Origin: Aplectana chamaeleonis
Taxonomy: Eukaryota > Nematoda > Chromadorea > Rhabditida > Cosmocercidae
Direction: 5' to 3'
Length of the DNA: 64,000 nt
Assembly (NCBI GenBank): GCA_029168955.1
Contig: JAPDOI010000211.1
Coordinates: 558,001-622,000, forward strand
In this document: one piece after another, positions 55,558 to 64,000 of the stretch
How positions within the stretch are numbered: position 1 is the first letter of the stretch
Layout of the letters: every line of letters starts with the position of its first letter
The notes under the pieces: generated by a model
The model's input: only the letters and a program-made list of their open reading frames with translations
What the model was told of the DNA's origin: nothing
Database searches by the model: none
Made by a program: the position numbers and the translations under genes

Positions 55558-55984
55558 CATACTAAACTTTCATCAAGTTTCGCTGAGGCCAAGCCAAGAT
55601 ATGTACATTAAAATTATTTGTGAGAAATCAAAATGTGATATCTTTTTATCCAGTGCTGTAAATATGAAACTTAGGGCGTAAATGTTATTAGGTTTTCAAA
55701 AATAGATTTTAGAGGAGCTCTATTTGTGTAATAAGAGTACTCAAAGGAAAGGAAAGTAAGACTATGAGAGGAGAGGCGGACGCTTTCTCGTGGAATAATT
55801 ACTGGCGCACCTTTCCCTTGCTCATCTGCTTTGCGCATCAGATACTAAGCATCATCTGAGGTGTTGTCACCTCATCTCGCATATCCTTCGGTACCAATGT
55901 TGCAGTACCACAGGCTACCATTAACAACACTAATGCTCAATCACAGACGTCCCAAGTGCACAATGGGTTATTGTTATATGTATG

Positions 55985-56320
55985 TGCCAGGTTGTTCAAT
56001 AAGTTTTGTCGTTCGATAAGAGAAGGCGTTGCTACTAGCCCTAAACTTTTTGTATTGTTGGTACACTCTTCATATGAACGTATGTGAAGTTTTATTTCAA
56101 TCTGTCCATTCATTCTTTGTTTAAAAGCCATTTAGTGTCGCCGTGTCACAGCAATGGAAAAATTGAATATCGTGCAGTGAAAAAATTCTTATTTTTGGAA
56201 GCGGTAGCACCAAAAGAAATTCACGAACGAATGTTAAAAGTGTATAATGATTGTTTCTCGGGTATTGATGTGGATCGGTCGCAGGCCACCAGATTGCCGT
56301 TCAAGCGTAGTGCAATGTAG
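55985..56320 (+). pseudogene. Mariner-like transposase N-terminal remnant
   Basis: A mariner-type end (CAGGTTGTTCAATAAGTTTTG) precedes a frame reading EYRAVKKFLFLEAVAPKEIH, then ERMLKVYNDC, the usual N-terminal helix-turn-helix of mariner transposases. The similarity stops near 56250 and the catalytic domain is absent. Confidence 0.7.
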
Positions 56321-56569
56321 ACCAAACTGATAGTCATAGACTCCGCCCACGATACGTTGAGTGGTCGCGCGTGAATGTCCGTATAAGAAGGGATGTGTAC
56401 GAGGAAGGGACTCTAGTTTTTATTCTTTGGATCTCGCCTTCTCCCCCTTCTGATTTTCCCTAGTGGAAATGGGTTCTCTCTTTAGGCATCTTTTGTAGGT
56501 TGCAGGGAAATCAACTTGGTGGACTGCGTTTGCCAAAATCCATCATTACTCATCTCTTCATTGTCTCAC

Positions 56570-56880
56570 GGGACCGCTAGCCCCGAAAATACCGCAAAAT
56601 CACCGGGAAACTGCCGAGAAGTGGCTGCCGCGAGTTTGCCGCGGAATTACCGCAAAATGGACGCGAATTTACCGGGAAGATGTCTCCGACGCGCTCTCAT
56701 TGCATTGATGGCTGTGCTGATTTCGGCAGACTCCGCCCATTTCCGGGGTGATTTTCCGGTATTTCCGCAATAAATCCGCGACAGACACCTCTCGGTGAAT
56801 TCGCGTCATTCCCGCGGCATCTTCTCTCCTCGCGGCATCTTCGCGGCAAACTCTCGGGTAAATCTAGACTTGCAGTGAAT
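56570..56880. repeat. Degenerate CCGCGGCA/CCGCAAAA repeat
   Basis: Scattered units like TTTGCCGCGGAATTACCGCAA. A similar GCGGCTATTTCGC field lies at 44335-44480. No gene is supported here. Confidence 0.5.
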
Positions 56881-57068
56881 TCTCGGTTGATTCTAGGCGA
56901 TTCCTCTTAGAGTATAAGCTACCCTAATTAGGGCTCCGCCTGATCAGGCTAACGCTTCTCTGATGAAAATCGCTGGAATGGTGCCGGATAATGTAGAGCA
57001 CACAGAGGGTAGGTCACCGGACTTTTTTTCTAATCAATGAATGGATTTGAAGGTTTGAATATTCTAAG

Positions 57069-57149
57069 GAAGATAAGTCAGAACTGCGCCGAAATGAGGG
57101 TGTGACACAATTGGAGCTAGACGCTGATGACGCCCAGTTTTTGGGCAAG
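57069..57149 (+). CDS. Candidate internal exon on the plus strand
   Basis: This 81-nt exon reads EDKSELRRNEGVTQLELDAD, then DAQFLGK. Acceptor is ATATTCTAAG and the donor GTGAGTAT is strong, with phase 0 at both ends. The acidic amphipathic composition is coding-like. Its partner exons are not identified; the open segment at 58921-59163 has a compatible phase. Confidence 0.42.
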
Positions 57150-57332
57150 GTGAGTATAGGTTATCCACTTCGGCGCGATGACCGCGCGGGTGGAATGTAG
57201 CGCTTGGTGGGGTGCGGAGCGAGTCAACGACTGATAAAAATCTGATTAAAAAAACAAGCATCTTCCGCTGGCGCCCTTCGTCCGCTTATTTCAAGCGGTT
57301 CAGACGCGGCTCCAGATGCCTGCGCCAGCTTA

Positions 57333-57465
57333 GGCGTCGTTTATACTTCCGCAGCGGCAAAGTGCAATCCTATAGTATCGATCGTGCTGCGCCGCGTGAT
57401 CAATATAGCAGTGCTCTGTGCTGCACTGTGCCGCGCCGCTCGGCGGCGGGAGTATAAACGACGCC
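57333..57465. mobile_element. Small GC-rich MITE
   Basis: GGCGTCGTTTATACT and complement, between TTA and TAA, suggest a Harbinger/Tourist-like MITE of about 133 bp. A separate AT-rich hairpin (AAGTTACATGTAATATAA...) lies at 57586-57655. Confidence 0.65.
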
Positions 57466-57749
57466 TAAGGGGCGAGAAAGATCACTAACAGGGAAGGCCT
57501 CGCACAGCGTTCCTTCGGTTAGCGTGTGGTCTGGGAAGCGTGCAGACGCGTTTTCCGCGTCGAGTGTCGTCTGCGTCGCGTGATAAATATAAGTTACATG
57601 TAATATAAATGTAAGCTACTTCAAATATTCAAGTTACATTTATATTACAAGTAACGTGTTTACATTTACCAAAAAAGCTATTGAAAGGGCATCCCTACTC
57701 AGGTCTAAAAATGTTACAGATGGCTACGCGTCGCGGGAAGTGTATACAC

Positions 57750-58480
57750 GGCTTCAAGGCTACATAAATATAAACGCGCATGCACACAAACGAAATCGCA
57801 TGTTTGTGAAGGAAATTGAGCGCACACTCAAGTACAAGTGCAGTCGCATGCACTAGCATACACACGCAAATTCGTGCTAGCGAAATGCACGCACGCGCTC
57901 ACGGGTACACGTGCAAGCGCGAATGTACGCGCACGCAAACCCGCACGCGCATTCGTTTATGTACGCGCACACAATCGCTCAGTTCGAACGCGCGTGCATA
58001 CTCAGGCGCTTTCGCGAACACCTTTATAAACACACGCAAACGCAATCACCTATACATTCGCAGAAAATACGCACATATTCTCTGTTTCGCAGTGAATGTT
58101 GTCTCCGTTTATCGCGTGCTTCTGACCCACACTTTCTCGTTATCTCTCCATTCCAAGCGCGCGAAGGAACCCAGGAAATTCGGCTACGAAATAGAGGTCT
58201 AACATGCGCATGTAAATGTGCATACATTTGCACGAAAACACACATACACACAAACACACCCACGCGCACACACTGTTGTGCATGAAACGCACATTAGCGC
58301 ATATACGCGCGCGCTCATACACATCTGCGTACACACGCGCTTGTAAAAGCAAGCACATATATAGCCTTCTACGTAGGCACACAATCTCATACAATCACAC
58401 GCGTAATCGCAGAATCACTAACGCGCACAAGCGCACACGCCGTATATACAAATGTGAACGCGCTAGCGTAGACGTGAATA
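57750..58480. repeat. CA/CG-rich low-complexity tract
   Basis: Long stretches of ACGCGCACAC-type sequence with short non-repetitive islands, for example 58085-58200, which resembles 5080-5200 (CACACTTTCTCG, CCAAGCGCGCGAAGGAAC). Overlapping frames in several registers are composition artefacts. Confidence 0.7.
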
Positions 58481-58920
58481 TATTTATAGTTGCTTGTCTT
58501 TCTCTGTTGGATGTCAGCCAGCAAGCTTTTGCGATCAGGAAAGGTGTCCGCACTGATTGGCGTGCGCTCTATCGCAGTCCGTCCAAATTAGGCCACGGCG
58601 ACATCCGTTGCGACACGCAGTGCGAACAAAATCGTGTTGCGACCACGCGTGATCGTGCTGGAACCACGATTATCTTCTGCAAAAGCAGTGGTCCGCAACT
58701 GCAGACCAGAATTTAGTTCCAAAAAAGACACTATTTTAGTATCGCCCAGCAGACCCACCGAGAACGAACACTACCGAAAGCGAGGAGAATCTCAAGACAC
58801 CGCGAAATACAGATTTTCTTAATGGTGCCTACAGCGTTGATGGGAAGGTATTTGACCCATTTCCAAACTTCCGATTTATTAATTTTGACAAATTTTCCAA
58901 AATCATTTCGGTTTTTCCAG

Positions 58921-59163
58921 TTCACCTCTGCGAACACAACATCGCAATTTGAGACGATTTTAGTGGATCGAAAACCGCTAAACGTGACCAGAAGCCGTTT
59001 GAACTCGATGAGAAATACCCAACGCCAGACAATCCTCCGCCATCAGTCTTACTTTATTATTGAAGTTGTCAACATAAACGAGTATAAACGGTGTGAATTA
59101 TTTATGTGGCGAATCCGCGCAGCGTACGCGCGCCTCTTTGGGAGAAGCTTGAAAAAAAATTAG
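58921..59163 (+). CDS. Possible terminal exon or chance ORF
   Basis: A strong acceptor (TCGGTTTTTCCAG) opens an 80-codon frame starting FTSANTTSQFETILVDRKPL and ending in a stop. The C-terminal part is basic (RIRAAYARLFGRSL). No poly(A) signal is seen close by. It could belong to the gene of the 57069 exon, since phase 0 fits. Confidence 0.22.
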   Translation, partial: FTSANTTSQFETILVDRKPLNVTRSRLNSMRNTQRQTILRHQSYFIIEVVNINEYKRCELFMWRIRAAYARLFGRSLKKN

Positions 59164-60096
59164 TAATGAGTTGTGTCAAAAATATTGTGTCCATGATTGC
59201 GCCAAGTGCAGTAGACCAATTCTCGGATCTGATTGTTCACTCAATATGCTTACGCAAATTTTCAGTAGGCCCATAAACTGAGGGGCTGTCTCGGTGCATA
59301 CGGCCCGCAGCACGCTCGCTCGTGACGTCAGCACGAACTGGCACGCAAGCGGGCAGCTGGCGGAGGCAGTTGCGCACCGGCACCCCACCCTCTTTCCGGT
59401 ATAAAGTTAAAAAGAAGTAAGAAAGGAAGAAAAGGGAAAAGTAAGGGGATTGAAGGTCATGCTCCTTTTTAAAAACAAAGAAAAATCATCAAAAGAAGTT
59501 GAAAAGTAAAAAAAGAGCAGAGGATCAATTTAGGCGAAAACGAAAAAAAGCAGCTTTAAAAAAAGTTAGACAACTACGTAAAGCTCATCTGACGAAGAAA
59601 TAAAAGCAAACGAAAGAAAAATAAGCACATGGGTAGTACATGTAAACGCGATCCGTGCGGACTGCATCATTTGATTGATCGTTCATTCCATTTTCACTTG
59701 TTTTGAATTTAATATTTATTATTTTATTTTTTATTAATTTTCGAGTGTTTCAAGTCATGACTTCAGTTTCCTCGTACTTTCATGCCATTTTGTTTTCACT
59801 TCCCCGCGTTCTACTTCTCGTTTTCACCGAAACCAGCTAATTTTTTTTACTTTTTTTTTTATTTATCATACATTTAGTTATACATTTTACTTTAATTTAT
59901 AGTTGCATTTACTTGTTTATTAGTTTATCTTATTAGCTTATCCATTTTCATCCGACAACTGAGCTGAGTCATCAAATACGCTGATTGGTCAGGGGATGGG
60001 GTCGGCCTACACACAGAGGGAGGAAATGTCCCATGTATGCAAGACAAAGAAAAAACAAAAAGGTAGGTCGAAAAAGAGAAAAGTTATTTCTGAAAA
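59164..60096. other. Unassigned, ending in purine-rich DNA
   Basis: After a GC-rich patch (59280-59400), the sequence alternates between A/G-rich and T-rich tracts. No gene is supported. Confidence 0.35.
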
Positions 60097-60110
60097 GTAA
60101 AGAAAAGGCC
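60097..60110. repeat. Target-site duplication of RTE copy 2 (5')
   Basis: GTAAAGAAAAGGCC is repeated at 61429-61442 after the 3' end. It lies in purine-rich DNA. Confidence 0.75.
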
Positions 60111-61433
60111 AATCGCTCTACTCTCAGTGCCGTACAAGGTCTTTACGAAGATTCTGCTGAACAGGATAGAGAAGGCTCTGGACGACTTCCAGCCCAGAGA
60201 ACAGGCAGGCTTCCGTAAGGGTTACTGCTGTCTTGATCACATTCAGGCGCTATCGCAAGTCATTGAACGGACAAGGGAGTACCATCTACCTCTAGCGCTC
60301 GTCTTCGTGGACTATACCAAGGCATTCGATTCGGTTGAAGTCCCGGCTGTTCTTAACGCTCTCATCCACGCTGGTGTTGACGCTCAGTACATCAGAATAT
60401 TGGAAGAGTGCAACAACAGGAAGCAACACCATTATTCAACTATTCGAGAGGAAACTGAAGGTGTCGATTGGAAAGGGTGTCAGACAGGGAGATACCATCT
60501 CGCCGAAGCTGTTCACGACCGCGTTACAAGACGTGATGCGCCACATCGACTGGGAGGGCAAAGGTATCCTCATAGACGGGTGCAGACTATCCAACTTGCG
60601 CTTCGCTGACGACATTGTGCTGCTGGGTTCGTCTTCCGCAGAAGTCGAAGGAATGCTTAACGAACTGGACGCTGCAGGAAAAACGATTGGCTTACAATGA
60701 ATCTAAGGAAAACCCAAGTGATGCGCAACCAGTGGTGTGACGACAGCCCCATTCGTCTCTCTCTGGCACTCCCTACCCACTACGAACAGCTACGTCTACC
60801 TCGGAAGAGAGGTGAACATGCAAAACGACTTGTCTACGGAGATCGGACGGAGACGACGAGCGGCCTGGTCTGCACTTGGATCGATAGGGGAAGTGACAGA
60901 CAAATTGCGGGATGGGAAGACACGGGCACGTTTGTTCGACACCATGGTGCTACCTGCGCTGTGCTATGGAACCGAGACATGGGCGGAAGCGAAGGCGACC
61001 ACAAAGGCTATAAGGACAGCTCAGGGCCTTGGAACGCAGACTACTGAGACTAATCGTCGTCGCCCAGCGAGCTGGTGGCCTACGCAGTGCCGATCTTCGA
61101 AAGCAGTCGCGATTAATGAACCCTCTTCTGTTCATGGCCTAGTCTAAACACCGCTGAACAGGACACGTGTTGCGCCGCATGGATGACCGATGGAGCCTCC
61201 GTACAACAGTCTGGTTACCACGTGATTGCCACCGGCCTCTAGGCCGTCCTCCCACAAGATGGAACTCTGTATTTTCAGGCAGAGTCAAGACGTTCTGCAC
61301 CGAGCGAGGGCTTCCTGAAAATCACCATCACTGGATGTCCCTTGCTCGGGATCGGTCGAGCTGGTTGAGATGTGGTCCACACGGCGGCGACGCGCAGTGA
61401 AGATGGATCATCAAGGTATCAAGGTAAGGTAAA
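60107..61433 (+). mobile_element. RTE-type retrotransposon, copy 2 (5'-truncated)
   Basis: This is a near-identical 3' copy of the element at 30074-32823, starting inside the RT (PYKVFTKILLNRIEKALDD). It holds the intact A-motif region (VDYTKAFDSV) that is frameshifted in copy 1, but has its own frameshifts near 60416, 60690 and 60765. It ends with the same ATCAAGGTATCAAGGTAAG. Duplicated target GTAAAGAAAAGGCC occurs at 60097-60110 and 61429-61442. It overlaps the element ends by a few bases, a sign of microhomology at both junctions. Confidence 0.85.
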
Positions 61434-61442
61434 GAAAAGGCC

Positions 61443-62460
61443 TCTTGGAAAAAAGGAAAGTTCGAGATCCCTTTATAAAAGCTGATAAAAAAGATTTTTC
61501 TAACCACTGGCCATGATTCCACCGGTCTTGAAAACATGGTTTATCGCTTTTTAATCAGTTCACACCTTCCGTATTCGCCGGGATCAGACCCGTTGCCACC
61601 TCCACGCCGGGATGAGGCCACGGATACGATTTGTGGAGGAACATGAACCCCCACCCCTTTAGCCTTATTTAGCAGTCCACTAATTGAAAGTCGTCGCCTA
61701 ATTATAGTCTAGTAACACAGCATAACCCCGACGCTAGAAAAACCAAAAAAAAAAACTAAATTAAAAAGAAGTCGAAAATGAAAACTATTTAAAGAAAAGA
61801 AAAAGGCTTTTTCGGAAAAAATAGGGTTTCTATTATGAAAGCTGAAAATATAGAAAGTTTGAAAAACATGAGGGAAAACAAAAAAGCAAAAAATATAGGA
61901 AAAAAGAAAAGAAGGAAAAGTTGGGAAATTTGGGGTTTTCTTTCAGGAAAAGAATATTAAATTCAAGGAATCTAAAAGAAAAGAAGAGAATAGTGAAAAA
62001 AGAAAAAATGAAAAGAAAAAGGATTTGAAATGAAAAAAGAAGGGAATAAAAACCTAAGAAAAAAAAGAAAGAGGAAAGAAAGAAAAAAAAGAAAAATTTA
62101 AAGGAGAAGAAAAAGTAACCCGGCCGGACGAGGCATATCCTCCCGATTCAGGAGGAAAAAGGTAAACGAGAACATACACGGATGGCCCGTGGATGCAGTC
62201 GGCCGGGTTTAATGACCTACCTCGCCACAACTTTTTTTCGACATGGATGATGAACGCTGCGTCGCTTCGCTCGTTGGGTGGAGTGTAAAACCCAGACTGA
62301 CTGACACAAACTGGACTTACACAACATAGGAGATGCACAGGCTAAAGATGTACGGATGACCATTCCTAAGCTCTAAGCATCGGGCCAAGTGGTTGAGCCT
62401 GAGTACGAAATATGCGTGCCCCAACCGACACGCCAGCATGCCAGCTGGTCAGCCTGGGCC
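61443..62460. other. Purine-rich tract upstream of the plus-strand gene
   Basis: 61740-62110 is almost entirely A and G on the plus strand (AAAAGAAAAAGG). 62110-62460 is mixed sequence that could contain the promoter and trans-splice site of the downstream gene, but no element is identified. Confidence 0.4.
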
Positions 62461-63559
62461 ATGGCTGAAATTGAATGGACTGAGGTAAGTGGAAAAAGAT
62501 GAATAGTTCTAACCCACGCTATGGTTTTATAGCCACACAGTACGACGTTTGACCGCCTAAGTTATGATCTATCTTGCGTATGCGACTGTGTGTACGCCCA
62601 TATCTACATGAGCTTGTACAGGGGTATGTACTTATCCGTTAGTGGGCGCGCTTGGTGCGTGCGCTAGCCTTTTATACGCATATATCCACACTCAAGTCCG
62701 CATATGCACTAGACCGTGTCCCTGCTCATTTATGTACGTGCACTAGTATGCATAACAATCTGTCAATGCGAGCGTGCATGTGTGTAAGGGCCCACACGAG
62801 CGCCTGCGCATGACGGCAAATATGCATACTCGCGAGCGCACAAAGTTTTGGTGCGTGGACACCTGCGCCGGAATGCACCGACACATGAGTTGGAGTTTGC
62901 ACGCTTGTAAACCTGTCAGCGTACGCCTATCTTCATCAATATTCTGTGTTCGTGGATACGCCCACGCAATTGAGCGTGTGTATGCGGTGGCGTGCGTTTA
63001 CTAGGAAGCGCACATGCACGTGTACACATACCCTTGGGCATGAATATGCTCGAACTGGGATATGGACGTGTTCGCTCGTGCATATCTCGAGTCCAGAGCC
63101 ATATACAAACACGCAAGCATACATAAACTTAGACACGCGCACGCACATGTAAGCAATAACCCACACTCACACATCCAATCGAAGCATTACGCATGCGCGC
63201 ACACCAACATATGAGCATGAATACGGGTGCACGAGCTAGGGGCCATGGATATGTTCACCCATCTGCACACAGGTACGCAGGTGAGCACGCGCGAACGCTA
63301 ATGTGCACCACCTAAGCACCTTCTTAGGCAATTTCAGAGTACCGAAATGACTCAGCGCCACGACGTGCAGCTCGCCCGATCCCTGCCTGAACGCATAAAA
63401 ACAGCTGCGATTTGGACCACAGAGTTCTCGTTGCAGCGTTGCTCGCAGCGACGAACTGTGCTGGCCGATGCAATATCGATCACATTCGGCGATGAAGTGG
63501 ACCAACGCGACTGGAAGGGCGACGAGGGGCACCGCAGTGTTTTGACGCCGCGCCTGTGA
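62461..63559 (+). CDS. Small two-exon plus-strand gene, unknown product
   Basis: A candidate first coding exon (62461-62484, MAEIEWTE) ends at a consensus donor GTAAGTGG. It is preceded by a possible trans-splice acceptor (GGTCAG) about 20 nt upstream of the ATG. The terminal exon (63338-63559) follows the acceptor TAGGCAATTTCAG. It reads STEMTQRHDVQLARSLPERI in phase 0, passes through ISITFGDEVDQRDWKGDE and stops after VLTPRL. Joining the two gives 81 residues. AATAAA-type signals occur at about 63765 and 63806. The 853-nt intron is CA/CG-rich low-complexity DNA. No domain, signal peptide or membrane segment is visible. Internal exons could have been missed. A long minus-strand frame overlaps the last exon but lacks comparable splice support. 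Confidence 0.48.
62560..63300. repeat. CA/CG-rich low-complexity tract in an intron
   Basis: Similar composition to 57750-58480 (GTGCGTGCGC, CACACGAGCG). It fills most of the intron of the plus-strand gene. Confidence 0.65.
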
Positions 63560-64000
63560 GCGGCGACCAACGCCGCGGTTGCCAGAGTATGAGTAGAATT
63601 GGAAACTGATCTCCGTCCTGAAGATTGAAGGCCCGTCCATGCTGCCTTGTGGGGTTGAGGCTTCGACGATCTGCATGAAGACATGGTACCGCATTGAAGC
63701 GCCCCGTACCAATTACCCAATATCTGAATTATAAGTTCTAATCATTTAGAAGAAAATAGTTCAATAAATGGCATGTTAAGCGTTGCAAGATTAAATTTAA
63801 CTTCAAATAAAAATGTGACTAGTACACCACAAGATATGAAATGGAGATATACGACATCATGGACATTTTTGCTACCCCGGGGAATTTATTCCTAGACTTC
63901 CTTGTTTTATTTTAGAAGAAAACATAAGTTAAATGATAATGTACGTAAAAGGAGATTAGAATGACAAAGTATTTCCAATTTAGGCTGGGTTTTAGTGTGT

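Larger units (their letters stand above)
54067..55660. mobile_element. Tc1-like long-TIR element with nested insertions
   Basis: Inverted ends of about 95 bp (TACTGGACAGAAAGATATCAC at left; GTGATATCTTTTTATCCAGTG at right) resemble nematode Tc1 ends and are flanked by TA. Inside are a foldback (54167-54483), a second inverted pair around CCTAATCTTGTGTATGTGT (54545-55075) and a TTAA MITE (55077-55557). No transposase is recognised. Confidence 0.68.

Noticed and set aside
57816..58716. Several overlapping frames up to 166 codons rich in His, Thr, Arg and Cys
   Set aside because: They arise from CA/CG-rich low-complexity DNA.

Overview
This window looks like nuclear DNA of a parasitic nematode, most likely a strongylid such as a hookworm. 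The evidence is inferential. Candidate exons are tiny, with nematode-style splice sites (TTTCAG acceptors, GTAAG/GTGAG donors). Two stretches resemble the nematode SL1 trans-spliced leader (13607-13628 and 46066-46088). The mobile-element set (RTE, CR1-like, BEL/Pao, Tc1/mariner, hAT, MULE and TTAA-flanked foldback MITEs) is typical of such genomes. There is no bacterial gene organisation, CRISPR array, rRNA or convincing intact tRNA.

The main new result is a reconstructed host gene on the minus strand, running from about 38.98 kb down to 0.80 kb. I can trace 18 candidate exons of 23-111 nt (about 1.14 kb, roughly 380 codons). Almost every one is bounded by plausible splice sites, and the reading phases agree from exon to exon. 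The predicted protein has a hydrophobic helix, a proline-rich linker, a Ser-rich stretch, an amphipathic coiled-coil-like region and a basic tail. I cannot name its family. The introns, up to about 10 kb, are filled with mobile elements. Both ends of the gene are probably missing. A second gene, on the plus strand, has a candidate first exon at 62461-62484 and a terminal exon at 63338-63559. Another isolated plus-strand exon lies at 57069-57149.

Layout. 0-16.9 kb: exons 8614-12734 and others among TTAA-flanked MITEs, a CR1-like retrotransposon 3' end (1.8-2.7 kb), TCGA- and AT-rich palindromic repeats and microsatellites. 16.9-24.3 kb: a decayed BEL/Pao gag, split by a 2.08 kb MULE-type foldback that itself carries a Harbinger-like element, then a second CR1-like fragment split by a MITE. 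24.3-30 kb: exons and foldbacks. 30.06-32.84 kb: an RTE retrotransposon with 13-bp target duplications. 33-38 kb: a foldback, then a Harbinger-like element split by a hAT element and carrying a G-rich array. 39-50 kb: a tRNA-like SINE candidate, (AT)n tracts, CR1-like RT remnants and a 3.5 kb palindrome enclosing a Tc1 transposase remnant. 50-57 kb: an RT remnant, a Tc1-like long-TIR element containing nested insertions, and a mariner remnant. 57-64 kb: CA/CG-rich low-complexity DNA, a second 5'-truncated RTE copy (60.1-61.4 kb), purine-rich DNA and the plus-strand gene.

No searches were possible. Exon joins, element classes and the organism are inferences from splice motifs, target-site duplications, terminal repeats and recognisable protein motifs.
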